Source of the DNA: Nanoarchaeales archaeon
GTDB taxonomy: Archaea > Nanobdellota > Nanobdellia > Woesearchaeales > UBA583
DNA length: 24,999 bases
NCBI GenBank assembly: GCA_013215525.1
Contig: JABSQY010000001.1
Location: 1-24,999, forward strand
Reading direction: 5' to 3'
How positions within the stretch are numbered: the first letter of the stretch is position 1; every line of letters begins with the position of its first letter. Under the pieces are notes generated by a model, which worked only from the letters and a program-made list of their open reading frames with translations, was not told the DNA's origin and ran no database searches. A program made the position numbers and the translations under genes. Below, one piece after another: positions 14,674 to 22,146 of this stretch.

Positions 14674-14685
14674 AAACTAAATAAC

Positions 14686-15606
14686 TCACTTCTTAATTTT
14701 ATAAGACAACAAATCAGAAGCCACAACAGTATTAGGGAAAACAGCCTTCGCCTCTTCTTCTAATTCATCTATCTTCTTATATCTTTGAGAAAAATGAGTT
14801 AGTAGCAGAGTTCCAACATTATTCTTTTTTGCAATCATTGCTGTCTCATACGCTGACATATGATCGTACTCTTGAGCTTTGTCCGCGTGTTTTGAGTACA
14901 AAAATGTAGCTTCCATTACTAAATAGTCGCAATCCTTCACAAGTAAATCAATTCCCTCGCACGGCCTTGTATCGAATACAAAACAAATCTTAACTCCTTT
15001 TTTCATATAAGTTATATCTTCTGGTTTTACATGTTTATCTTTAATTGTGATAGACTTTCCTTCTTTAATTTGCGCGAGTAATGGATTATTTTCAAGTCCA
15101 AGTTCTCTTGCCTTTTCAACATCTACATTTAAACTATCTTTACGTTTAAATGCATACGCGTTACAAGGGACACTGTGATTCAATTTAGAGCAAGTTATTT
15201 CATAAGTTTTCTCATCTACAACAGTTAGAATTTCTCCTTTATTTGGGCTAAATTCAAATACTTCAATTGGAACTGATGATTCAAAAATTGTACACTCTAA
15301 CATATGTTTTACAAATTTTTTAGACTTTACTGGTCCATATATTTCAATTTTTTTAACATTATCTGTATTTGATAATGTTTGAATTAAACCTGGTAATCCA
15401 AGAACGTGGTCGCCGTGCCAGTGAGAAATAAAAATTTTACGAATTTTACCTATTGATAATTTCATAAGTTTAATTTGTTTTTGAGTATTCTCTCCACAAT
15501 CAAATAAAAAAATGTTTCCTTCATATTCAAGTGCTGTAGATAAATGATTTCTATCTTTGGTTGGCACCATACATGATGTTCCTAAAAAGTGAAGTTTTGT
15601 TGACAT
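14686..15606 (-). CDS. rnz: Ribonuclease Z (tRNase Z)
   Basis: 306 residues, a short-form tRNase Z that removes 3' trailers from pre-tRNAs. This is essential here because the tRNAs in this window have no encoded CCA. Metallo-beta-lactamase motifs are complete: FLGTSCMVPTKDRN (7-20), FDCGENTQ (35-42), SHWHGDH with His62, His64, Asp66, His67, then LNHSVPC (histidine motif III), CFVFDTRP (motif IV Asp), and THFSQRY (final His). The exosite arm lies at about 150-185. TTTATATATA about 25 nt upstream of ATG suggests a leaderless mRNA. The gene is convergent with the coiled-coil protein and flanked on both sides by structured elements C and D. Confidence 0.96.
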   Translation of the reverse strand: MSTKLHFLGTSCMVPTKDRNHLSTALEYEGNIFLFDCGENTQKQIKLMKLSIGKIRKIFISHWHGDHVLGLPGLIQTLSNTDNVKKIEIYGPVKSKKFVKHMLECTIFESSVPIEVFEFSPNKGEILTVVDEKTYEITCSKLNHSVPCNAYAFKRKDSLNVDVEKARELGLENNPLLAQIKEGKSITIKDKHVKPEDITYMKKGVKICFVFDTRPCEGIDLLVKDCDYLVMEATFLYSKHADKAQEYDHMSAYETAMIAKKNNVGTLLLTHFSQRYKKIDELEEEAKAVFPNTVVASDLLSYKIKK

Positions 15607-15673
15607 AATAAAATTAATTTATTAATATATATAAAGTTTTAGAATTAGTTTTTAAGAAAAAAGTAAACATCGA

Positions 15674-15838
15674 CAAAAAAGCAGAACTATAAGCGAAGTT
15701 AATTTCGCTTAAGTTCTAACTTATTTTTCAGATTTTTTCAAGAGTGCTGAAATTCAGACATCCAATAATAGCATCGCTATATCGAATAGTGTCTTAATTT
15801 TAGTGCTATTGAAGATAATGTGGAAAATTGCGAAAACA
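15674..15838 (+). repeat. Dispersed structured element, copy D
   Basis: Most compact copy and clearest P1: AGAACT-AT-AAGCGAA with TTCGCTT-A-AGTTCT (about 15683-15716), 13 pairs. P2: TTTTTCAGATT with AATGTGGAAAA. P3: CAAGAGTGC with GTGCTATTG, identical to copy A. P4: AAATTCAGACA (15749-15760 region) with TGTCTTAATTT, one mismatch and a sequence unrelated to copy A's P4. Tip: ATAGC-ATC-GCTAT. It sits between sppA and rnz, which are both minus-strand genes, so it is antisense to any read-through from sppA. Confidence 0.75.
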
Positions 15839-15845
15839 ATTAATT

Positions 15846-16775
15846 TTATTGTAATAGAATGGATGACTTTGTTCCCATCTTATCATAAATTGATTCGATT
15901 CCAATTCCATCAAATAAACTTGGTTTTGGTCCATAATTAATAACTAAACTAGATTCTCCTACTAACTCTTTCATATCATTTAAAACTGTTCTATAGTTTC
16001 CAATTTCATCAATATATCCTCTTTGTAATCCATGTGTTCCTAAAAATATCTCTCCTGTTGAATCTTCTTTAACTTGTGAATAACTTAGGTTTCTAGCTTT
16101 TGCAATATGTGTAATAAATGCTTCATGAACTTCATCAAGCATCTTTTGAATTTTCATATTTTCAACTTCTGTAGGCGCTCTAAATGGACTCCCCATATCT
16201 TTAAACTCTCCAGCTGTTTGTCTTCTGTATGTAATATTATAATCTTTAATTAGATTTTCAATACCTAATCCAGCTGATGTTACACCAACAGAACCAATCA
16301 TACTCATAGATGACGCGTACACTTTATCAGCAGACATCGCAATCCAGAAAGCGCCACTAGCACCAGCATCACCAATAACTGCATAAACTGGAATTCCTTG
16401 TTCTTTAACATATTCAATAGCCATACTAATTTCTTCTGATGCAACTGGACTTCCACCTGGGGAATTAATATCTAAAATAACTCCTTTAATTGAACTATCT
16501 TCTGCAATCTCATATAATGACTCAGAAATCTCACGTGAATTAGCTCCACCTGAACTTAATAAACTACTTGAACTGGATGTCATAATAGCTCCACTAATCG
16601 GCACAACTGCAATCTTTGGTGCAATTGACATTGAAATACTTGAAATAATACTTGAAATAATAAAAAACGCTAAGAACCAAAGTAACATTCTCTTAAAAGA
16701 AAATCCAAATCTTCTTTTTTTAGGAATGTCTTCTCCTTCATTATTTTGCTTTTTAAATTTTATAAAATCTACCAT
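15846..16775 (-). CDS. sppA: Signal peptide peptidase SppA-type membrane serine protease
   Basis: About 309 residues. SppA cleaves leftover signal peptides or membrane proteins using a Ser-Lys dyad. A cytosolic basic N-terminus (KKRRFGFSFKR) precedes one membrane helix (about 30-52), and the protease domain lies outside. Numbered from ATG 16775, the nucleophile is Ser140 in DAGASGAFW and the general base is Lys192 in TAGEFKDMGSPFR. ILDINSPGGSPVAS (101-114) forms the oxyanion region. It has one ClpP-like repeat, the short archaeal/Gram-positive form. A TTG two codons earlier is open, but TATATAAAT at about 16798-16806 lies 24 nt before the ATG, which I prefer. Confidence 0.93.
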   Translation of the reverse strand: MVDFIKFKKQNNEGEDIPKKRRFGFSFKRMLLWFLAFFIISSIISSISMSIAPKIAVVPISGAIMTSSSSSLLSSGGANSREISESLYEIAEDSSIKGVILDINSPGGSPVASEEISMAIEYVKEQGIPVYAVIGDAGASGAFWIAMSADKVYASSMSMIGSVGVTSAGLGIENLIKDYNITYRRQTAGEFKDMGSPFRAPTEVENMKIQKMLDEVHEAFITHIAKARNLSYSQVKEDSTGEIFLGTHGLQRGYIDEIGNYRTVLNDMKELVGESSLVINYGPKPSLFDGIGIESIYDKMGTKSSILLQ

Positions 16776-16897
16776 ATTCAAATCTAAAATTTATTATTAT
16801 ATAAATATTTATTACTCTACAAATTAATTCTTCTTTTTTTTATAATTGTACAAGAATTAAACTCAATATTTATATACTTAAATATCTAAATATTAGT

Positions 16898-17149
16898 ATG
16901 GTAAAAGTAAAATTATTTACAAAATCTTATTGTCCTTACTGTCATAGGGCATTAGATTTACTAAAAGAACTCGGAGCAGATGTTGAAAACATTGAAGTTG
17001 ATAATGGAAATAAAGAATGGGAAACTCAAAAAGAAGAAACTGGACACACAACAGTACCAATGATTTTTATTGGTGATAAGTTTATTGGTGGGTCTGATGA
17101 ATTACAAGAATTAAATAATTCAGGTAAACTTAAAGAAATGTTGAAGTAA
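16898..17149 (+). CDS. Glutaredoxin-like protein
   Basis: 83 residues, typical glutaredoxin length and thioredoxin fold. The dithiol active site is CPYC at 12-15 (KLFTKSYCPYCHRALDLL). The cis-Pro loop is HTTVPMIFIGDKFIGG, with the GGSDEL motif that contacts glutathione in classic glutaredoxins. It reduces disulfides, but DPANN archaea usually lack glutathione, so the physiological thiol partner is uncertain. TTTATATAC about 25-30 nt before ATG fits a leaderless start. An 8-base inverted repeat ATAGTTTT/AAAACTAT downstream (about 17186-17217) may aid termination. Confidence 0.92.
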   Translation: MVKVKLFTKSYCPYCHRALDLLKELGADVENIEVDNGNKEWETQKEETGHTTVPMIFIGDKFIGGSDELQELNNSGKLKEMLK

Positions 17150-17229
17150 TTTTTACTTAATAAAAATAAAATAAGCTTTGATTTTGATAGTTTTTTCATA
17201 TAAATAAACAAAACTATTTTAAAGGATAA

Positions 17230-17452
17230 AGTATTAATATTTATTGTGAGTGTTACAGCTGGTTACTGTTCAATCACGAAATCGAGTGGTTTCGATTTAC
17301 TTTTATAAAACAGTTTTGTTTTATGAAATTTATTAAGGGTTTAAATTATTGATATTTGATTTTTATATTTGGTGTGGTTACCAGATATATAGGTTTTAAA
17401 TTTTATAAAAATCAGTTGAGGGCGCGTGTTCGCGTCAGCGACTCATTTTTTC
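17230..17452 (+). ncRNA. Candidate structured non-coding RNA
   Basis: This stretch has no ORF but contains GC-rich patches unusual for the surrounding AT-rich spacers. Successive perfect helices are visible: AAATCGA/TCGATTT (17279-17298, loop GTGGTT), ATAAAAC/GTTTTAT (17305-17324), and an 11-pair TGATTTTTATA/TATAAAAATCA (17357-17367 with 17404-17414) enclosing GGTGTGGTTACC. A final TGAG...CGCG-TGTT-CGCG...CTCA stem runs into TTTTTTC (17446-17452), which looks like a terminator. ATATAAATAAAC near 17200 could be the TATA box. It lacks the conserved cores of SRP RNA, RNase P RNA, 5S rRNA or tRNA. Strand is inferred from the T-run. Confidence 0.45.
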
Positions 17453-17462
17453 TACAAAGTTG

Positions 17463-17579
17463 AAAAAATATTTGAAATTTTTACTATGTTCAATTTTCAA
17501 AGTTTGTACCTTGTGCGAACGTCCACATTTTTCAAAAAGATATTCTAAAAAATTAAAAAATATTTGAAAATTTTACTAT
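17463..17579. repeat. Pair of 25-bp direct repeats
   Basis: AAAAAATATTTGAAA followed by T(T/A)TTTACTAT-type sequence occurs at 17463-17487 and again at 17555-17579 with 24 of 25 bases identical. The units start 92 bp apart. Between them lies a GC-richer patch (TACCTTGTGCGAACGTCCAC). The repeats lie between the ncRNA candidate and the cyclodipeptide-synthase-like gene. Confidence 0.6.
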
Positions 17580-17644
17580 TTCTAATTTATTTGTATATCT
17601 TTCAGGTAAGAAAAGTTTTTAAAGGTATAATATGACTCTTAGAT

Positions 17645-18364
17645 ATGTCTAACTTAACAAATCAATTCTTTGATATTACAAGATTACCCATTTCTGAGGG
17701 ACTCTTAATATTTCCTATATCTATGAGCAGGATTTCAAATTCTCAAATGGGTTCAAAATATTTTAAAATTATTGAATCTTTTAATGTAAAAATTAATCGC
17801 GCAACTATTGGAGTTTCATTTATTTATACTGATGCTTTATACTCAAAATATTCATTTAGTTCGATTTCTTCAAAAAATAAATATATAGATCTAATGCTTT
17901 CTCATAAAAATTTATTTATGAAAACTTTACGAAAAAATTCAACATATGTAGAATCTGCATTCTCTTTTACTACTTGGTCTCAACTTATTTTAGAAACAAC
18001 TAATTTTTTAGATTTATTTTCAAAAATTCAAAAATTATATCATCTTGATAAAGATTTTAATAATTATGTGGCTGAAGATATTAAACGGTCAAAAAAAACT
18101 TTAACTAAAAATAATATTGATTTTATTTTAGAGGAAATATTAATGGTATATTTGTTAATAAATGAAGAAATTTATATCCATAATAAGTTTATTAGTGGAA
18201 GAGATAAATGGAGATTATTATGTTATCTTGGAAAACCGAACAAATCTATGATTTATTTTATACAAAAAAATATTTTAAAACTAACTTGTGCTAATATTTA
18301 TAATTCTAGTTTTTATGATTTATCTGAAAAAAAATTATATAATTTTGATAATTTTGATTTATAA
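17645..18364 (+). CDS. Putative divergent cyclodipeptide synthase (tRNA-dependent)
   Basis: 239 residues, the same length as AlbC. CDPSs resemble class-I aminoacyl-tRNA synthetase catalytic domains and join two aminoacyl-tRNA residues into a diketopiperazine. A collinear match by eye: LLIFPISMSRI has Ser26 where AlbC has catalytic Ser37 in ALIGIS; ATIGVSFIYTDAL matches the second strand. SKNKYIDLMLSHKNLFMKTL fits the basic tRNA-binding helix, and DFNNYVAEDIKR fits the EFATACEDMVR helix. NIDFILEE has Phe160/Glu164 at AlbC Tyr178/Glu182, and RLLCYLGKP has Tyr194 at Tyr202 in VLCYH. The catalytic Tyr to Phe change is a warning sign. TTTTTAAAGG about 27 nt upstream suits ATG 17645. No tailoring oxidase is adjacent. 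If not a CDPS, it is an unknown cytosolic protein. Confidence 0.5.
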   Translation: MSNLTNQFFDITRLPISEGLLIFPISMSRISNSQMGSKYFKIIESFNVKINRATIGVSFIYTDALYSKYSFSSISSKNKYIDLMLSHKNLFMKTLRKNSTYVESAFSFTTWSQLILETTNFLDLFSKIQKLYHLDKDFNNYVAEDIKRSKKTLTKNNIDFILEEILMVYLLINEEIYIHNKFISGRDKWRLLCYLGKPNKSMIYFIQKNILKLTCANIYNSSFYDLSEKKLYNFDNFDL

Positions 18365-18405
18365 ACTATTAATTATAAAAATTTAATAAAAATATAAAAA
18401 ATAGA

Positions 18406-18430
18406 AATAATTTTGTTAAACAAAATTATT
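18406..18430. terminator. Bidirectional terminator hairpin
   Basis: AATAATTTTG-TTAAA-CAAAATTATT is a perfect ten-pair stem between the convergent cyclodipeptide-synthase-like and SNF2 genes, overlapping the SNF2 stop. The flanks are A-rich on the left and A/T-rich on the right, so the minus-strand transcript gains a U-rich tail. Confidence 0.55.
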
Positions 18431-21281
18431 CAAATAATTCCATTAAATCTTCCCACTCTAATCTCTTAATTTGGGCGTTATTCTCAACAACTAAATTTTC
18501 AAATAAATTACCTTTTCTTTCTTGTAACTTTAAAATTTTCTCTTCAATTGAATTCTTAGTAATGAATTTGTAAATATTAACCTTTTTAGTTTGTCCCATT
18601 CTGTGTGCACGATCAACTGCTTGACGCTCTGCCATTGGATTCCACCATGGGTCGTACAAGAACACTGAACTTGCAGCAGTTAGATTTAGACCAACTCCCC
18701 CTGCCTTTAATGAAATTAAAAATACTTTAATATTATCATCTTCATTAAAACTATTAACAACATCTTGTCTGTTCTTTGTTGAACCATCTAAACGTACAAA
18801 AGTAATACCTTTCTCTTTTAAATCATCTTCAAAAATATCAAGCATCTTTGTAAATTGACTAAACACTAAAACTTTTTCTCCACCTTCAACAACTTCTTGT
18901 AATAATTCTTGAAATTGTTCATGCTTTCCGGAAATATCTTCCTTACCTTTAAAACTATCATCAGCTAAACTTGGGTGATTACAAATTTGTCTTAATTTTA
19001 ATAAAGCAGATAAAATTTGAATTCTAGATTTATTAAATCCTTGTTTATCTACTAAATCATTAACATCAGATTTTAATCTCTTTAAAACTTCATTATAAAT
19101 TGTAACTTGTTTATTAGTCATCTCATTATACACGATTTGTTCTTGTTTGTCAGGTAATTCCTTTAACACTTCAGACTTTGTACGACGTAAAATAAATGGT
19201 CTAATCTTTGCTTGTAAAATCTCAAGAGCAATTGTATTATTTCTCTCAATTTTAGATACAAAATCACGTCGGAAATCAAGTTTTGAACCTAAATAACCAG
19301 GCATAATTAACTCAAACGTTCCATATAACTCATCTAAATTATTTTCTAATGGAGTTCCAGTTAATAATAACTTACGTTTCGCATTTAAAACACGCACAGC
19401 CTTAGAAGACAATGTTTTCATATTTTTCACATAATGAGCTTCATCTAAAATCATATAATTAAATTTAACATCTAAATCAGTATAATGAATATAATCTTTT
19501 TGAATTAATGAATATGAGGTAATAATGATATCATAATCTTTTGAAGATTCAATTAATTGTCTTCTCTTTGAAGAATCTTTATCAACAATTAAAACTTTAA
19601 AATTTGGATAATACTTCTTAATCTCAGCTTCCCAATTGTAAATTAAAGATTTAGGACAAATAACAATATTTACTCCATTCCCTTTCTCCATCTCTAAAAT
19701 AGTTAATGCTTGAATAGTTTTTCCAAGACCCATCTCATCAGCTAAAATTCCACCGAATCCATATTTTTTTAAAAAGTGAATCCAATAAACTCCTTCTTTT
19801 TGATAATCTCTAAGTGTAACAGTTTTAACTTTTGGTAATTTAATAGGTTCAACTGGACTTTTTTCCTTTAATTCTTGAATAATATTTCTATACTCATCAT
19901 TTGAAGTTAAATTTTTATTAGACATATCTTTTAAGAATTCATCTAATTCAAGAGCAGTTTGTGTCTCTGCCTTATATGAACTACCTGATTTTTTAAACTC
20001 AAACTTATTTAAAAACTCAATCCATTTATTAATTTCACGAATATTTTCAATATTTATTGTAGAACCATCACGTAATTGCACATACTTTTTATTTTGTAAC
20101 ATTAAATTTTTCAAAAATTCTAAATCAAAAAATTCCTCACCAATCTTAAAACGAACTTTAAACTCAAATAAATTTATATTACGTCGTAAATTAGTATCAA
20201 TCTCAAACTCAACACGACCTTCATCAAGAGTTAACTTTTGACCATTTTTATAAACTACTTCAAACATCTCAATCGCCTTCGGCAAAATCTTGTTAACAAA
20301 TGTATCCATACTAGCAATTGGAACCATTGCAGAAAAAGGTGATTTTTCAGAGATATTAAAACGCATTCTAATTCCTTCAAATAAATCTTCTAAAAAATAT
20401 TCAGATAAACTTAAATCGGACACATATTTAACAAGTCCAGAATTTTCTTTCATAATCTTAATAACATTTTCTTTGTTTGGCCAATTAACTGTTTCTAAAT
20501 ATTTATACTTATCAACATCAAATAACTCTTCACCAATCTTATACTTTAAAGATAAAGAAATAAAATGAGCAGATTTTCCAATCTCAAGTGCAATTCCTGC
20601 TTGCTTTTGTTTAATCTCTAAATTTGTTAAATTAACAATTTCTTTTGAAACTCGAACATTGTGATGTTTTTGTAATAAAGGAATGATTGTATCTTTAATA
20701 TCAAAAAATGTTTCAATTGAAAACATATTATTTCCTTCAATAAATTCTTTGTAAATTTTTAATGGTACTTGAACGCACACAGGATTTACTTTCCCTTCAT
20801 CTAAATAATACACAATAGATTTTCCAAATAAAAATCCACCAGTATTTGCAATATCAATTACAACATTAGATTCATTATCTAAAAATATATCCATATCTAA
20901 CTTTTTCTCATCAGAAGTTATCTTAGTTTCAACTTCATTAAAAAAAATTGGATTTTTTGCATCTTGTAAATAATTAAAAATAGTCTCAACATCATTAATC
21001 ATACGATAAATAGTTTGAATATTTGTAACTTTGGAAATAATGTAATTTAATAATAAAACTTCATTATCTGTTAAAAATGATTTAGTTTCATTTAAAACAA
21101 TTAAACCTTTTAATTCTCCTTGGTTTAATCTCATCTCATTAATCTCACAAGAAAAACTGTATGCTCCATCTGTCTTTTTAATATTATACATTAAATCTTT
21201 ATAATGCTTTAAAGACGAATATTCAGTAGTTTCTTGGCTCTCAGTTTCTAAAAGTGATTTGTCAAAAAAATTATTACTCAT
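18426..21281 (-). CDS. SNF2-family DEAD/DEAH-box ATPase, bacterial RapA/HepA-like
   Basis: 951 residues from ATG 21281; a TTG two codons earlier is also open. SNF2 ATPases translocate on duplex DNA and remodel protein-DNA complexes. The N-terminal ~480 residues contain no recognised catalytic motif and correspond to the SNF2-associated region of bacterial homologues; I see no SWIM zinc finger. The ATPase domain follows: LRDYQKEGVYWIHFL (Q motif), GGILADEMGLGKTIQAL (Walker A, about 510), ITSYSLIQKD (Ia), LDEAHYVKN (DEAH, about 613), LLLTGTPLENNLDELYG (III), VLVFSQFTKMLD (IV), SLKAGGVGLNL (V), and RQAVDRAHRMGQTKKV (VI, about 890). All motifs are intact. No restriction or defence genes adjoin, so it is probably a housekeeping factor acquired from bacteria. 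Confidence 0.94.
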   Translation of the reverse strand: MSNNFFDKSLLETESQETTEYSSLKHYKDLMYNIKKTDGAYSFSCEINEMRLNQGELKGLIVLNETKSFLTDNEVLLLNYIISKVTNIQTIYRMINDVETIFNYLQDAKNPIFFNEVETKITSDEKKLDMDIFLDNESNVVIDIANTGGFLFGKSIVYYLDEGKVNPVCVQVPLKIYKEFIEGNNMFSIETFFDIKDTIIPLLQKHHNVRVSKEIVNLTNLEIKQKQAGIALEIGKSAHFISLSLKYKIGEELFDVDKYKYLETVNWPNKENVIKIMKENSGLVKYVSDLSLSEYFLEDLFEGIRMRFNISEKSPFSAMVPIASMDTFVNKILPKAIEMFEVVYKNGQKLTLDEGRVEFEIDTNLRRNINLFEFKVRFKIGEEFFDLEFLKNLMLQNKKYVQLRDGSTINIENIREINKWIEFLNKFEFKKSGSSYKAETQTALELDEFLKDMSNKNLTSNDEYRNIIQELKEKSPVEPIKLPKVKTVTLRDYQKEGVYWIHFLKKYGFGGILADEMGLGKTIQALTILEMEKGNGVNIVICPKSLIYNWEAEIKKYYPNFKVLIVDKDSSKRRQLIESSKDYDIIITSYSLIQKDYIHYTDLDVKFNYMILDEAHYVKNMKTLSSKAVRVLNAKRKLLLTGTPLENNLDELYGTFELIMPGYLGSKLDFRRDFVSKIERNNTIALEILQAKIRPFILRRTKSEVLKELPDKQEQIVYNEMTNKQVTIYNEVLKRLKSDVNDLVDKQGFNKSRIQILSALLKLRQICNHPSLADDSFKGKEDISGKHEQFQELLQEVVEGGEKVLVFSQFTKMLDIFEDDLKEKGITFVRLDGSTKNRQDVVNSFNEDDNIKVFLISLKAGGVGLNLTAASSVFLYDPWWNPMAERQAVDRAHRMGQTKKVNIYKFITKNSIEEKILKLQERKGNLFENLVVENNAQIKRLEWEDLMELFE

Positions 21282-21287
21282 TTTCAA

Positions 21288-21583
21288 TTAATTCAAATCC
21301 GCAAATATTTAGATATTTACGAAGTCTATAAATTCTAATAAGCGCCATTGGTTTATAAACTGTTGCTAAAATCCCTATAATACGTGAATTCACTTACAAA
21401 TTAAATAAAAATAATATTTCATTTTTTAACTATTTTCATCGTTTTTTCGCTTATTTTTCACCTTCTTTTTCTAAAACTAAAACTCTTATCTTCGGTTTTT
21501 CATATTTTTATTTTTCAATTATTTATATCTCATTTTTGCCATCATAAAGAAATCTTTATAAAGTCCTATTAATTGTTATTAGT
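21288..21583. promoter_or_regulatory. Divergent promoter region between SNF2 and Lsm genes
   Basis: The perfect palindrome GTTTATAAAC (21351-21360) may be the SNF2 TATA box, leaving a leader of about 40 nt. CTTTATAAAG near 21553-21562 serves Lsm at leaderless distance from ATG 21584. The middle is markedly pyrimidine-rich on the plus strand (TTTTTCACCTTCTTTTTC). I see no gene in it. Confidence 0.5.
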
Positions 21584-21796
21584 ATGAAATCCGACAGACC
21601 TTTTGATAGTTTGGTAAGTTGTATAGGAAATCAAATCACAATTCAAACAAAAGACAACGTAACATACGTTGGTGATTTAGTTTCTTTCGACATTCATTTA
21701 AACGTTGTTTTAGACAATGTTTCTGAGAATTCAAACGATCTACAGGGTAAGGTTTTAATTAGAGGTGACACAATTTCAATTGTGAAACACATCTAA
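21584..21796 (+). CDS. lsm: Sm-like archaeal protein (Lsm)
   Basis: 70 residues covering one Sm fold. The Sm1 motif is QITIQTKDNVTYVGDLVSFDIHLNVVLDN, split here as strands 2-4 with the conserved Asp-x-x-x-Asn (DIHLN). The Sm2 motif is KVLIRGDTISIV, with the hallmark IRGD-type loop. Archaeal Lsm proteins assemble into heptameric rings binding U-rich RNA ends. The gene is followed 20 bases later by eL37, and the Lsm-eL37 pair is conserved across many archaea, supporting both calls. TATA at about 21553-21562 implies a leaderless first gene. A U-rich RNA-binding ring may be relevant to the structured RNAs seen in this window, but that is speculation. Confidence 0.95.
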   Translation: MKSDRPFDSLVSCIGNQITIQTKDNVTYVGDLVSFDIHLNVVLDNVSENSNDLQGKVLIRGDTISIVKHI

Positions 21797-21816
21797 AAAT
21801 TTGAGGTAATATAAAG

Positions 21817-21984
21817 ATGAAAGGAACGCCAAGTATGGGAAAGAAGAGTAAGGGAAAGTTACACATTATGTGTAGAAGATGTGGAAAGAGATCATTCCAT
21901 ATGAAGAGATCAGTTTGCGCATCTTGTGGATACGGGAACTCTTCTAAATTAAGAACATACTCTTGGAAAAAGACAAATAAATAA
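21817..21984 (+). CDS. rpl37e: Ribosomal protein eL37
   Basis: 55 residues beginning MKGTPSMGKKSKGK. The zinc ribbon has CRRCGKRSFH (Cys19 and Cys22) and CASCGYG (Cys34 and Cys37), followed by the basic end SSKLRTYSWKKTNK. The GTPSxGK start and the RTYSW ending are diagnostic of eL37, a large-subunit protein contacting 23S/5.8S-like rRNA. A Shine-Dalgarno GAGGT at 21803-21807 lies nine bases before ATG, unlike the leaderless genes nearby, as expected for the second gene of an operon with Lsm. The transcription terminator overlaps its last codons. Confidence 0.95.
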   Translation: MKGTPSMGKKSKGKLHIMCRRCGKRSFHMKRSVCASCGYGNSSKLRTYSWKKTNK

Positions 21985-22018
21985 TTTTGATTTTTTCAAA
22001 ATTATTTATTATTTTTTT
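21976..22018 (+). terminator. Strong hairpin plus T-run terminator
   Basis: AATAAATAATTTTGA (21976-21990) and TCAAAATTATTTATT (21996-22010) form a perfect 15-pair stem with a loop of five T, followed by ATTTTTTT. The left arm includes the final codons and stop of eL37. This is the clearest intrinsic-type terminator in the window. Confidence 0.75.
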
Positions 22019-22146
22019 CAAAGTATTAAATTATTAATACAAATACACAACAAAATCCAATTCTAATTACAAACATTTAAAAAACTTGATAATTATACTA
22101 TTCTTAAAAATGATGACATTATTATATTAACATTTTTTAATAAAAC

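Noticed and set aside
14497..14763. Plus-strand open frame of 88 codons
   Set aside because: It lies on element C and the antisense of the rnz 3' end; no promoter, and the frame is not kept in other copies.
1762..15838. Integron attC sites as an explanation of the four elements
   Set aside because: The elements are imperfect hairpins behind genes, but the GTTRRRY/RYYYAAC core sites are missing, the copies are longer than typical attC, and no integrase is present.
1762..15838. Simple insertion-sequence or MITE interpretation of the elements
   Set aside because: No transposase, no long terminal inverted repeats at the outer ends, and no convincing target-site duplication were seen. Not excluded, only unsupported.
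17463..17579. CRISPR array
   Set aside because: Only two AT-rich 25-bp units with a 67-bp gap, no further repeats and no cas genes.
17230..17580. SRP RNA, RNase P RNA or 5S rRNA in the structured spacer
   Set aside because: The conserved SRP helix-8 core, the RNase P P4 strands and 5S signature sequences were looked for on both strands and not found.
20290..20568. Plus-strand open frame inside the SNF2 gene
   Set aside because: Antisense to a long, motif-complete coding region.
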